In this document: piece by piece, positions 1-6,429 of the stretch
Layout: the number at the start of each line of letters is the position of its first letter
Numbering within the stretch: the stretch's first letter is position 1
Source of the DNA: Hungatella sp. UBA5982
Lineage (GTDB): Bacteria > Bacillota > Clostridia > Lachnospirales > Lachnospiraceae
Assembly: GCA_002429965.1 (NCBI GenBank)
Contig: DJBG01000226.1
Location: 20,407-27,519 of the forward strand
Reading direction: 5' to 3'
DNA length: 7,113 nucleotides
Notes under the pieces: generated by a model
The model's input: only the letters and a program-made list of their open reading frames with translations
Told to the model about the DNA's origin: nothing
The model's database searches: none
Program-made: the position numbers and the translations under genes

Positions 1-1
1 T

Positions 2-130
2 CTGGGGGACCATGAGGCAAGCATTGAAAGACGGCTTATATCGGATGGTTTTATGATAAAGCCTGTCCATCACTGTTTGCTTACGCTTTCCGCTATCCGG
101 CAGATGTTCCTGCAAAATATTGCGGAATGA
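2..130 (+). CDS. C-terminal end of an unrecognised protein (partial, cut by window edge)
   Basis: An open frame enters from the left edge and gives 42 residues before TGA at 128-130. The tail is mixed: a charged stretch (GDHEASIERR) followed by a hydrophobic, helix-like end finishing in FLQNIAE. I do not recognise the family. No terminator hairpin follows. The opposite strand is also open here, from a stop near 205 to the left edge, so the strand is not certain. The plus frame is preferred because its codon use looks ordinary and it ends just before a ribosome-binding-site-like sequence. Whether it relates to sulfur metabolism cannot be told from this fragment. Confidence 0.4.
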   Translation: MGDHEASIERRLISDGFMIKPVHHCLLTLSAIRQMFLQNIAE

Positions 131-150
131 TTTGAACAGGGAGAGAATTG

Positions 151-204
151 ATGAAGATGACTCAAGACGTAAACGATAAGAAAACACATGAAAGAGAGGT
201 TTGA
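151..204 (+). CDS. Possible 17-codon small ORF
   Basis: ATG at 151 is preceded by GGGAGAG at a plausible distance, and the frame runs 17 codons (MKMTQDVNDKK..., ending REV) to TGA at 202-204. The peptide is highly charged, with no cysteine and no membrane segment. It lies upstream of the cysK promoter, so it is not a cysK leader peptide; it would be read from the promoter of the upstream gene. It may be chance. The only support is the ribosome-binding-site-like sequence. Confidence 0.2.
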   Translation: MKMTQDVNDKKTHEREV

Positions 205-256
205 GTTAAAATCCTCCATATGTTGTGTGATTACTTCCATATCAACTGAAAAATTA

Positions 257-278
257 GTTTAATGCATACTAAACATAT
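257..278 (+). promoter_or_regulatory. Shared regulatory box, cysK copy
   Basis: This 22-base stretch, GTTTAATGCATAC followed by TAAACATAT, matches 1443-1464 in the sbp promoter at 19 of 22 positions. It contains an imperfect dyad, GTTTA-N8-TAAAC. In this copy TTAGT (254-258) and ACTAA (268-272) also form inverted arms. It ends 8 bases upstream of the cysK -35 element. Presence ahead of two sulfur-assimilation units suggests a site for a common regulator. An Rrf2-type CymR repressor is the usual one in Firmicutes, but no regulator gene is present here, so that assignment is inference. Confidence 0.55.
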
Positions 279-286
279 CTATAATA

Positions 287-315
287 TTGACTTTCAAGGT
301 CGAACGGAATATGAT
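287..315 (+). promoter_or_regulatory. Sigma-A-type promoter of cysK
   Basis: TTGACT (287-292) and TATGAT (310-315) are separated by exactly 17 bases, and each element differs from consensus at one position. Transcription would begin around 322, giving a leader of about 38 bases, too short for a riboswitch. An isolated TATAAT at 280-285 lacks a convincing -35 partner. Confidence 0.75.
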
Positions 316-359
316 AAATACCAAATCAATTTACTATATTGTACTGGGAGGTTAAAAAG

Positions 360-1292
360 ATGTCAAGAATTGCAAACAGTTTAACTGAGTTAATCGGGAA
401 AACTCCACTGTTGAAGCTGAACCGATATATGCAGCAGAAGGAGCTTTCAGCAGTGCTGCTCGGCAAACTCGAATATTATAACCCGGCAGGGAGTGTTAAA
501 GACCGTATTGCCTGGGCGATGATTCATGATGCAGAGGAGAGCGGCAAGTTAAAGCCCGACTCTGTTATCATTGAACCAACCAGTGGCAATACCGGCATTG
601 GACTGGCTGCTGTTGCGGCAGCCAGCGGGTACCGTATTATTCTGACGATGCCAGAGATTATGAGTGTAGAGCGCCGTAAGCTGCTCGCCGCATATGGCGC
701 TGAGGTAGTGCTGACCGAAGGTGCGAAGGGCATGAGGGGAGCAATCGTTAAGGCACAGGAATTAGCGGAAAAGACACCCAATTCCTTTATTCCGGGGCAG
801 TTTGTCAACCCTGCAAATCCACAGGTGCATCGGGAAACGACTGGACCGGAAATATGGGAAGATACTGATGGTAAGGTTGATATTGTGGTGGCAGGTATCG
901 GCACTGGCGGCACCATCACCGGAGTGGGTGAATATCTGAAGAAAAAGAATTCCGACTTGCAGGTGATTGCGGTAGAGCCGGCAGATTCCCCCGTTCTTTC
1001 CGAAGGCCGTCCCGGCCCACACAAAATTCAGGGCATAGGCGCAGGCTTTGTACCAGAGACACTGGATACTTCCGTCTATGATGAAGTAATTACAGTGAAA
1101 AACGAAGACGCTTTTAAAGTGGGACGGGAAATTGCACATACCGAGGGACTTCTGGTCGGAATCTCCTCCGGTGCCGCATTATGGGCGGCAACAGAAATTG
1201 CCAGACGTCCGGAAAACGCAGATAAGGTTATTGTAGTTATTCTCCCGGATAATGGTGAGCGATATCTTTCCACAGCTCTCTTTGAAAATTGA
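360..1292 (+). CDS. cysK: Cysteine synthase A (O-acetylserine sulfhydrylase)
   Basis: A pyridoxal-phosphate enzyme of the cytoplasm that joins O-acetylserine and sulfide to give cysteine and acetate. The 310-residue length is normal for CysK. Lys47 in NPAGSVKDR is the expected cofactor Schiff-base lysine. PTSGNTG (73-79) is the asparagine/substrate loop, GTGGT (181-185) cradles the cofactor phosphate, SSGAA (269-273) lies in the PLP pocket, and PDNGERYLS (296-304) is the typical CysK C-terminal signature. An in-frame TTG at 339 would add seven residues, but GGGAGG at 346-351 sits 8 bases before ATG 360, which fixes the start. The gene has its own promoter and terminator. It stands just before a sulfate importer and shares a sequence box with it, which fits a role in making cysteine from imported sulfate. 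A cystathionine beta-synthase-like activity is less likely, given the clean CysK motifs. Confidence 0.96.
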   Translation: MSRIANSLTELIGKTPLLKLNRYMQQKELSAVLLGKLEYYNPAGSVKDRIAWAMIHDAEESGKLKPDSVIIEPTSGNTGIGLAAVAAASGYRIILTMPEIMSVERRKLLAAYGAEVVLTEGAKGMRGAIVKAQELAEKTPNSFIPGQFVNPANPQVHRETTGPEIWEDTDGKVDIVVAGIGTGGTITGVGEYLKKKNSDLQVIAVEPADSPVLSEGRPGPHKIQGIGAGFVPETLDTSVYDEVITVKNEDAFKVGREIAHTEGLLVGISSGAALWAATEIARRPENADKVIVVILPDNGERYLSTALFEN

Positions 1293-1303
1293 AAATTGTC
1301 TTT

Positions 1304-1336
1304 AAAAGGAACCGTCAATTATGATGGTTCTTTTTT
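1304..1336 (+). terminator. Intrinsic terminator after cysK
   Basis: GAACCGTCA (1309-1317) pairs with TGATGGTTC (1322-1330) across a 4-base ATTA loop, with one G-U pair. Six T residues follow (1331-1336), and the A-run before the stem can pair with them. It begins about a dozen bases after the cysK stop and separates cysK from the sulfate importer unit. Confidence 0.9.
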
Positions 1337-1397
1337 ATATTGGTGAATCGAAAACCACTGGCATATGAACAGATGGTCTTGACTTGAAGCAATAAAG

Positions 1398-1409
1398 GCA
1401 AACGTTTGC
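1398..1409. promoter_or_regulatory. Perfect 12-bp palindrome, LacI/PurR-like operator candidate
   Basis: GCAAACGTTTGC is a perfect palindrome with a central CG. This form is typical of LacI/GalR-family operators, and its core matches the E. coli PurR operator consensus (ACGCAAACGTTTGCGT). It also partly resembles a CcpA cre site. It ends 11 bases before the -35 of the sbp promoter. No LacI-family gene is in the window, so the bound protein is unknown. Confidence 0.4.
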
Positions 1410-1420
1410 TTAATTTCCCG

Positions 1421-1449
1421 TTGCAGAAATTGAATCGGATTCGTATAAT
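1421..1449 (+). promoter_or_regulatory. Promoter of the leader ORF and sulfate importer genes
   Basis: TTGCAG (1421-1426) and a perfect TATAAT (1444-1449) are spaced by 17 bases. The -35 matches consensus at only three positions, so the promoter may be of modest strength or need an activator. Transcription would start near 1456, leaving about 210 bases of leader before sbp. That leader contains a Cys-rich small ORF. The conserved box at 1443-1464 covers the -10 and start site, which is a classic repressor position. Confidence 0.65.
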
Positions 1450-1464
1450 ACATAGTAAACATAT
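1443..1464 (+). promoter_or_regulatory. Shared regulatory box, sbp copy
   Basis: GTATAATACATAG followed by TAAACATAT is the second copy of the element found at 257-278, differing at three positions. The GTWTA-N8-TAAAC dyad is kept with one arm mismatch. It overlaps the TATAAT and the predicted start site, so a bound protein should block transcription. Part of the similarity is forced by the -10 sequence, but the downstream half, TAAACATAT, is not. Confidence 0.55.
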
Positions 1465-1500
1465 TGATTTTGTATGTAATTAGGATCGGGGGTGAATCTA

Positions 1501-1602
1501 ATGCGAAAAATACCTGCTCTGCGTATGATTGCGTATTGCCGATGTTATGAACTTTGTGATTTTGCTGCTGGAAAAACCTGTGGCGTGAAAGATGGAATGT
1601 GA
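1501..1602 (+). CDS. Cys-rich 33-codon leader ORF upstream of sbp
   Basis: ATG at 1501 follows GGGGGTG (1488-1494) at a 6-base spacing, a strong ribosome binding site, and the frame runs 33 codons to TGA at 1600-1602. Four residues are cysteine (13, 15, 19 and 27), the central part reading YCRCYELCDF. The ORF lies entirely within the predicted sbp leader RNA, 63 bases before the sbp start. I do not recognise the peptide. It could be a leader whose translation senses charged tRNA-Cys, comparable to the cysteine-codon-rich upstream ORFs described in mycobacteria. It could instead be a small metal- or thiol-active peptide. No clear terminator or anti-terminator hairpin follows, so classical attenuation is not demonstrated. 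Confidence 0.55.
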   Translation: MRKIPALRMIAYCRCYELCDFAAGKTCGVKDGM

Positions 1603-1665
1603 TTTCAGATTTTCTAAAAACAAGATGCGGCATAAAATATCGTGGTGAAATGAGGTATTTCTATT

Positions 1666-2712
1666 ATGAAACGTATAAATATATTTTCCAAGAGGGTCTT
1701 AGCGCCGACCATCATATTAGTTTCTGTCCTTGGTGTTTTGACGGCCTGCTCTGGCAAGGATGTCTCGTCTAACGCCCCAGAAACTATATCTATTACAAAT
1801 GTCTCCTACGACCCTACCCGCGAGTTGTATGAGCAATATAACAAACTCTTCCAAACCTATTGGGAGCAGAAAGCAGGGCAAACAGTGGAAATCACTCAGT
1901 CTCACGGCGGATCAGGCAAGCAGGCACGCTCAGTATTGGAGGGCAACGAGGCCGATGTGGTAACACTGGCCCTGGAGGGCGATGTGGATGAACTGCGTAC
2001 AGCTGGACTGATTGAAGACGGCTGGGTAAAAGAATTTCCAAAGGACAGCGCCCCCTATACGTCCACAATTGTTTTCCTGGTACGCAAAGGAAATCCGAAA
2101 AACATTCAGGATTGGGATGACCTTGTCGGGACTGATGTTGAAGTCATCACCCCGGATCCTAAAAGCTCCGGTGGTGCCCGGTGGAACTTTTTGGCTGCCT
2201 GGGCCTTCTCCGATAAAACATATGGCGGGGACGAAGCAAAAAACAGGGAGTTTTTACAAGCGCTTTACGCCAATGTGTCGGTACTGGATTCCGGCGCTCG
2301 CGGAGCAACCACTACATTTGTAGAAAACAAAAAAGGGGATGTGCTGTTAGCATGGGAAAACGAGGCGTTTCTTTCGGTGGAAGAGCATCCCGGTGAATTT
2401 GAGATTATAACTCCCAGCTTAAGTATTCTGGCGCAGCCGTCAGTTGCTGTGGTAGACGTCAATGCCGAAAAACATGGAACGACGGAGATCTCAAAAGCTT
2501 ATCTTGACTACCTCTATTCAGACGAAGCACAGCGGTTGGAAGGAGAAAATTATTATCGTCCTTCGAATCCTGACATCCTTAAAGAATTTGGCGATACCTT
2601 TGATCTCAATATCCAGCTGGTCAATATCAACGATGACTTTGGAGGGTGGGCCTCTGCCAGAGAGAAATTTTTTGCCGACGGAGCAATTTTTGATCAGATT
2701 TATCAGAAGTAA
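1666..2712 (+). CDS. sbp: Sulfate/thiosulfate-binding lipoprotein
   Basis: The extracellular substrate-binding component of the sulfate ABC importer. The N-terminus has basic residues, a hydrophobic segment (about 11-25) and a lipobox, LTAC, with Cys28 as the predicted lipidation and cleavage site, so the mature protein is membrane anchored as expected in a Gram-positive. Family signatures are SYDPTRELY (47-55), SHGGSGKQ (79-86), PKSSGGARWNFLAAW (165-179) and GARGATTTF (210-218); the first two lie around the oxyanion pocket in this family. The 348-residue length is normal. GAGGT (1652-1656) lies 9 bases before the ATG. It is the first large gene of the unit, with cysT starting 32 bases after its stop. 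Sulfate and thiosulfate binders cannot be separated with confidence by sequence reading alone; Sbp and CysP are equally acceptable names. Confidence 0.93.
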   Translation: MKRINIFSKRVLAPTIILVSVLGVLTACSGKDVSSNAPETISITNVSYDPTRELYEQYNKLFQTYWEQKAGQTVEITQSHGGSGKQARSVLEGNEADVVTLALEGDVDELRTAGLIEDGWVKEFPKDSAPYTSTIVFLVRKGNPKNIQDWDDLVGTDVEVITPDPKSSGGARWNFLAAWAFSDKTYGGDEAKNREFLQALYANVSVLDSGARGATTTFVENKKGDVLLAWENEAFLSVEEHPGEFEIITPSLSILAQPSVAVVDVNAEKHGTTEISKAYLDYLYSDEAQRLEGENYYRPSNPDILKEFGDTFDLNIQLVNINDDFGGWASAREKFFADGAIFDQIYQK

Positions 2713-2744
2713 CACGGTTGTATTCGCCGGGTGCAGGGGGAATT

Positions 2745-3593
2745 ATGCATAATTATGAAAAAACTTTTTTAAAACGGAAAAGCAGAGTGATACCAGGATT
2801 TGGCCTTTCCATCGGTATCACGATCACGATGCTCAGTTTGGTTGTGCTAATCCCTCTGTTTTCTGTATTCTTGCTTCTTTCCGATTCTACTTTCAGCGAC
2901 TTTTTGAAAGTGATTACTGATAAACAAACCGTAGCGGCCTATATGGTCAGTCTCAGCTGCTCTGCGATTGCCGCTGTCGTTAATGTAGTGTTCGGCATTT
3001 TGCTGGCCTGGATTCTAACTCGTTATCAATTTCCTATGCGGCGGGTTTGGGATGGCTTGATTGAGCTGCCTTTCGCACTGCCCACCGCTGTGGCTGGAAT
3101 TGCGCTGACCACGTTATATTCTGAACAGGGCTGGATCGGTAAACTGTTTGCGAAAATTGGAGTGGAAATATCCTATTCGAAAATTGGAATTGTAATTGCT
3201 ATGATTTTTATCGGAATTCCATTTGTGGTACGCTCCATTCAGCCGGTTCTGGAAAAGCTTGACCCACAGTATGAGGAAGCGGCACAGGCTTTAGGAGCCA
3301 GCCGCTCCTATACTTTCTTTAAAGTAGTACTTCCTGAAATTCTGCCGGCGGCCTTAACGGGTTTCGGCCTTGCGTTTGCCAGGTCCATTGGTGAATACGG
3401 CAGCGTGGTGTTTATCGCAGGAAATATCCCCTACGAAACACAGATCGTACCGCTCATCATCATGAACAAGTTGGAACAATTCAACTATCCGGCTGCAACA
3501 TCAATTGCTTTCGTAATGGTGGTATTTGCGTTCCTGCTCCTGTTCTGTATCAATTTGATTCAGGCGCGTATCCAAAAAATAGCAAGGGGGTAA
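2745..3593 (+). CDS. cysT: Sulfate ABC transporter permease, CysT (CysU) subunit
   Basis: One of two membrane channel subunits of the sulfate importer. The 282-residue protein shows about six hydrophobic segments (roughly 17-46, 63-92, 104-124, 146-167, 199-225 and 250-273). The cytoplasmic EAA loop that contacts CysA reads EEAAQALGAS (177-186) and is followed by VLPEILPA (195-202). ELPFALPTAVAG (107-118) and FARSIGEYGSVVFIAGNIP (211-229) are typical of CysT. The longest frame would begin with TTG at 2718, but a GGGGG run (2736-2740) lies just before ATG 2745, which is preferred although the 4-base spacing is short. The gene lies between sbp and cysW, 6 bases before the latter, consistent with co-transcription and paired assembly. 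Confidence 0.93.
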   Translation: MHNYEKTFLKRKSRVIPGFGLSIGITITMLSLVVLIPLFSVFLLLSDSTFSDFLKVITDKQTVAAYMVSLSCSAIAAVVNVVFGILLAWILTRYQFPMRRVWDGLIELPFALPTAVAGIALTTLYSEQGWIGKLFAKIGVEISYSKIGIVIAMIFIGIPFVVRSIQPVLEKLDPQYEEAAQALGASRSYTFFKVVLPEILPAALTGFGLAFARSIGEYGSVVFIAGNIPYETQIVPLIIMNKLEQFNYPAATSIAFVMVVFAFLLLFCINLIQARIQKIARG

Positions 3594-3599
3594 GAGCGG

Positions 3600-4409
3600 A
3601 TGAAAGAGAAGATCATAAAATGGCTTTTGATTTTACTTGGAGCGGCGTTTCTGGGCATCATGCTTGTATTGCCTCTTGCCACCGTGTTGGTATATGCATT
3701 GCGTCAAGGCTTTGAGGTTTTCATCCAGGCTGTCACAGATGACTATTCAGTGAAAGCACTAAAGCTGACGCTGTTTACTACTGTCATTTCTGTCGCTGTA
3801 AATACACTGTTTGGCGTCTTTGCTGCCTGGGCTATTTCTAAATTCCAATTCCGGGGAAAGCAGGTGTTGACTGCGCTAATCGATATCCCATTCTCTATAT
3901 CTCCCATCATCGCCGGGTTGGTGTTTATTCTGGTATTCGGGCGAATTGGTTGGGCATACCCGCTGCTGGAAACTTGGAATATCAAAATTGTATTTGCCGT
4001 ACCTGGAATTGTATTAGCAACGATTTTTGTTACCTTCCCCTTTGTTTCCCGTGAGCTGATTCCCTTGATGCAGGCGCAGGGCAGCGATGAGGAAGAAGCC
4101 GCTGCCCTGATGGGGGCGAAGGGGCTGCTGATTTTTCGCAAGGTTACCTTTCCGCATATCAAGTGGGGGCTCTTGTACGGTATAATTCTCTGCACAGCAC
4201 GCGCTCTGGGCGAGTTTGGGGCGGTTTCGGTGGTATCCGGTCACTTGCGGGGTAAGACAAACACATTGCCATTGCATGTGGAAATTCTGTTCAATGAATT
4301 TAAACTGACCGCGGCTTTTGCCGTTTCCTCCATTTTGGTGCTGATTGCGGTATTGATCCTGATCCTGCGCAACATTGTGGAGTCCCGTGTCAAACAGGAA
4401 GAGAGGTAG
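3600..4409 (+). CDS. cysW: Sulfate ABC transporter permease, CysW subunit
   Basis: The second channel subunit, 269 residues, expected to pair with CysT in the membrane. Hydrophobic segments fall at roughly 9-34, 55-80, 98-116, 131-150, 190-212 and 238-257. The EAA loop reads EEEAAALMGAKG (164-175) with FPHIKWG following (184-190). IDIPFSISPIIAGLVF (94-109) and ALGEFGAVSVVSGHLRGKTNT (202-222) are characteristic of CysW rather than CysT, the latter ending in HLRGKTNTLPL where CysT has NIPYETQIVPL. AGGGGG at 3585-3590, inside the cysT end, is 9 bases before the ATG. The gaps to cysT and cysA are only 6 and 5 bases, indicating one transcript. Confidence 0.93.
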   Translation: MKEKIIKWLLILLGAAFLGIMLVLPLATVLVYALRQGFEVFIQAVTDDYSVKALKLTLFTTVISVAVNTLFGVFAAWAISKFQFRGKQVLTALIDIPFSISPIIAGLVFILVFGRIGWAYPLLETWNIKIVFAVPGIVLATIFVTFPFVSRELIPLMQAQGSDEEEAAALMGAKGLLIFRKVTFPHIKWGLLYGIILCTARALGEFGAVSVVSGHLRGKTNTLPLHVEILFNEFKLTAAFAVSSILVLIAVLILILRNIVESRVKQEER

Positions 4410-4414
4410 AGCCT

Positions 4415-5473
4415 ATGTATGTACAGCTAAATAATATCAATAAAAAGTTCGGTTCTTATCAGGCAGCGGAAGACATCAGTTTTTCCATTGAAAAAGGAAA
4501 GCTGATTGGGTTGTTGGGTCCCTCAGGGAGCGGGAAAACAACTATTTTACGTATGATTGTAGGACTGGAAACACCGGATAGCGGTGATATTTTTATCGAT
4601 GGTCAGTGTGTAAACGATCTTCCTGCCAGCAAACGCGGTATCGGATTTGTATTTCAAAACTACGCCCTTTTTCGTTATATGACGGTTTTTGAAAATATTG
4701 CATTTGGCCTGGAGGTACAGAAAAAAGATAAGGCGTATACCAAACAGCGAGTAGACGAACTCATCGAGCTCATCGGGCTAAAAGGGTTGGAAAACCGACG
4801 GCCTCATCAACTTTCAGGCGGACAGAAGCAGCGTGTGGCTTTTGCCAGGGCGCTTGCACCGAAACCTCATCTGCTGCTGCTTGATGAACCCTTTGCCGCT
4901 ATTGATGCTAAGGTGCGTAAAGAATTGCGTACATGGCTGAGAGAGACTATAAATAAGGTTGGAATCACCAGTATCTTTGTTACCCACGATCAAGAGGAAG
5001 CAGTCGAGGTAGCGGATGAAATCATTATCACGAATACAGGCCATATTGAACAAATCGGGTCACCAGTGGAGATTTATAAAAATCCGGCTACACCTTTTGC
5101 TGCGAGATTTATTGGAGAATCCATTATTGTAGAGGATTACAGCCGGCTCAGTGGTTTTGAATTTGAAGAAGGCTATGAAAAAGCCGTTCTTCGTCCTGAA
5201 TTTATAAGGGTCACAAGAACGGACAAAGAGGTTTATCCACACGCTTCTCAACGTGCAATCGTAGAAGACAGCTTTTTTCGCGGCAATATGTTAGAGTTGA
5301 GATTGAATGTCGGTGGGATTAAGCTGGTTGCATACCGGTCCTTAGAAGATGAATTTCTCGCTGTCGGGGAAGAAGTCAGTGTGCTGATTTACCGTATATA
5401 TCTTTATAATGACACACAGGTGCGCCTGGCGGAAAACAGATCTTTTCAGACCAGCGATATATTTACCATCTGA
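4415..5473 (+). CDS. cysA: Sulfate/thiosulfate import ATP-binding protein
   Basis: The ATPase that powers the importer from the cytoplasmic face, 352 residues. The nucleotide-binding domain carries Walker A GPSGSGKT (35-42), Q-loop Gln81, signature LSGGQ (133-137), Walker B LLLLDEP (153-159) and switch His191. LFRYMTVFENIAFGL (85-99) is a hallmark of CysA among related importers. After about residue 235 comes a beta-rich TOBE-like regulatory region (VLRPEFIRV, then DSFFRGNMLELRL). The D-loop region reads FAAIDAKVR, where many homologues have FGALDAKVR; the catalytic neighbours are intact. GAGAGG (4401-4406) precedes ATG 4415, and the gene starts 5 bases after the cysW stop. No intrinsic terminator is visible after it, so read-through into the gene at 5580 is possible. 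Confidence 0.95.
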   Translation: MYVQLNNINKKFGSYQAAEDISFSIEKGKLIGLLGPSGSGKTTILRMIVGLETPDSGDIFIDGQCVNDLPASKRGIGFVFQNYALFRYMTVFENIAFGLEVQKKDKAYTKQRVDELIELIGLKGLENRRPHQLSGGQKQRVAFARALAPKPHLLLLDEPFAAIDAKVRKELRTWLRETINKVGITSIFVTHDQEEAVEVADEIIITNTGHIEQIGSPVEIYKNPATPFAARFIGESIIVEDYSRLSGFEFEEGYEKAVLRPEFIRVTRTDKEVYPHASQRAIVEDSFFRGNMLELRLNVGGIKLVAYRSLEDEFLAVGEEVSVLIYRIYLYNDTQVRLAENRSFQTSDIFTI

Positions 5474-5579
5474 CAGTTCCATATATAAAACACTATTTAT
5501 TTATAAATTCTTTTCTTGTCATGGTATGCGTCGGTGATATGTATCTTTTCTGTTATTAGCTCATTTTGGAGGCGATAAG

Positions 5580-6116
5580 ATGAACCTTCTTTTAAAGTCG
5601 GGCACCCTGTACCGGACAGACAATAAGGCTGCCGGTCCGGCATTGGCCAACATTCACAACCGTTTGTTCGGTTTAGAAAAGCAAATCATTGCAGGAGAAA
5701 AGCAATTCCTCACCCAAATCCGGACGGAGATACTCACAGGGGAGCGAATTCTTGGTGCCGGCTCCAGGCAATACCTTCTGAAAAATTCTGACGGCGAGAT
5801 TCTGTTATCCGGCATTCCAAGATATACGGAAGAAAACGACCCCTCCATTGTGGGGCAGTTCATCTACAGGATACCACGGGTAAGTTACGTCGAACTCATG
5901 TTTCAGAATCGGAACGGACTTCTCCGAAAGATCAACAGTCAAAATTACCGTTTGACCGACCCCTCTGGTAAAGTGATTCTCACTCTCCTGCGCAGGGGAA
6001 TCTTTTCTGGTGGCTGGAATCTTGACGCAGCGGAGGAGTTTCGTCCCGAGTTTTTGTGCGGCATCTTCATATTTTGCCGATATATGGAGCAGGAGAACGA
6101 ATTCCCTATTGTATAA
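5580..6116 (+). CDS. Conserved-looking hypothetical protein, possibly tubby/LURP-one-like
   Basis: A 178-residue protein with no signal peptide and no convincing membrane segment. GGAGG (5568-5572) sits 7 bases before the ATG, so the start is well supported. The chain alternates short beta-like strands and turns: QYLLKNSDGEILLSG, then YVELMFQNRNGLLRK, then YRLTDPSGKVILTLLRRG, then GGWNLD. The repeated pattern of strand, D/N-G or S-G turn and strand recalls the tubby C-terminal/LURP-one barrel fold, but this is impression, not a confirmed match. The end, LCGIFIFCRYMEQENEF, looks distinctive. It follows cysA by 106 bases on the same strand with no terminator between, so it may be the last gene of the sulfate unit or have its own weak promoter. 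Function is unknown. Confidence 0.75.
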   Translation: MNLLLKSGTLYRTDNKAAGPALANIHNRLFGLEKQIIAGEKQFLTQIRTEILTGERILGAGSRQYLLKNSDGEILLSGIPRYTEENDPSIVGQFIYRIPRVSYVELMFQNRNGLLRKINSQNYRLTDPSGKVILTLLRRGIFSGGWNLDAAEEFRPEFLCGIFIFCRYMEQENEFPIV

Positions 6117-6429
6117 CTGCACAAACAGTAGCGCCTGCAAAAGGACAATGGCAATCGCCGCACAAAACGAGCCTTAGCATGGCGCGGAGGGATTTGAGGA
6201 GTAATCGTTATGAGAATACAAACTTAAAAGCCATGACAAAAGAACATATGGAACGAAACGAAAAAATGCTGTGAAACTTTCCTGTACATTCAAGGTCAGT
6301 TTTACGATATTCGGGATATGTATCATGCTAATAGAATTTATTTATACAGGGAATTTATTATCCGGAATTGGATATGGTATAATATAGTAGATACATAGTT
6401 AAGGAATATTATGAAAAGTGGTCTGCTTT
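6117..6429. other. Gene-poor stretch between the 178-aa gene and the IS remnant
   Basis: No gene can be supported in these 313 bases. A frame from ATG 6179 to TGA 6274 gives a 31-residue charged peptide, but it has no ribosome binding site. A GAGGAG before ATG 6210 opens only five codons. The part from about 6275 on is AT-rich, and a TATAAT at 6378-6383 has no good -35. The last bases are probably the left end of the IS element, but no terminal inverted repeat could be recognised. No intrinsic terminator for the preceding gene was seen. Confidence 0.5.

Noticed and set aside
1..205. Minus-strand open frame running off the left edge
   Set aside because: It is open from a stop near 205, but the only start is a GTG near 191 with no ribosome binding site nearby. 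The plus-strand reading ends more naturally, though the fragment is too short to settle it.
524..1024. Minus-strand frame of 166 codons inside cysK
   Set aside because: It is a low-complexity, Ser/Pro/Ala-rich shadow of a certain gene with no start signal.
1319..1633. Minus-strand frame of 104 codons opposite the sbp promoter and leader
   Set aside because: It runs antisense through the cysK terminator loop region, the promoter and the Cys-rich ORF, has no clear ribosome binding site, and its protein resembles nothing recognisable.
1456..1665. SAM (S-box) riboswitch or T-box in the sbp leader
   Set aside because: None of the conserved riboswitch or T-box sequences is present, there is no terminator hairpin, and the space is largely filled by the small ORF.
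5516..5544. Separate promoter for the 178-aa gene (TTGTCA with TATGTA or ATGTAT)
   Set aside because: The -35 is fair, but every candidate -10 matches consensus at only about half its positions, so I do not list it as a feature.
6056..6274. Plus-strand frame of 72 codons overlapping the end of the 178-aa gene
   Set aside because: It overlaps a better supported gene in another frame, lacks a ribosome binding site, and has no recognisable product.
5536..6324. GATATGTATC repeated at 5536-5545 and 6315-6324
   Set aside because: A 10-base AT-rich match is expected by chance many times in a 7-kb window, and the two contexts are unrelated.
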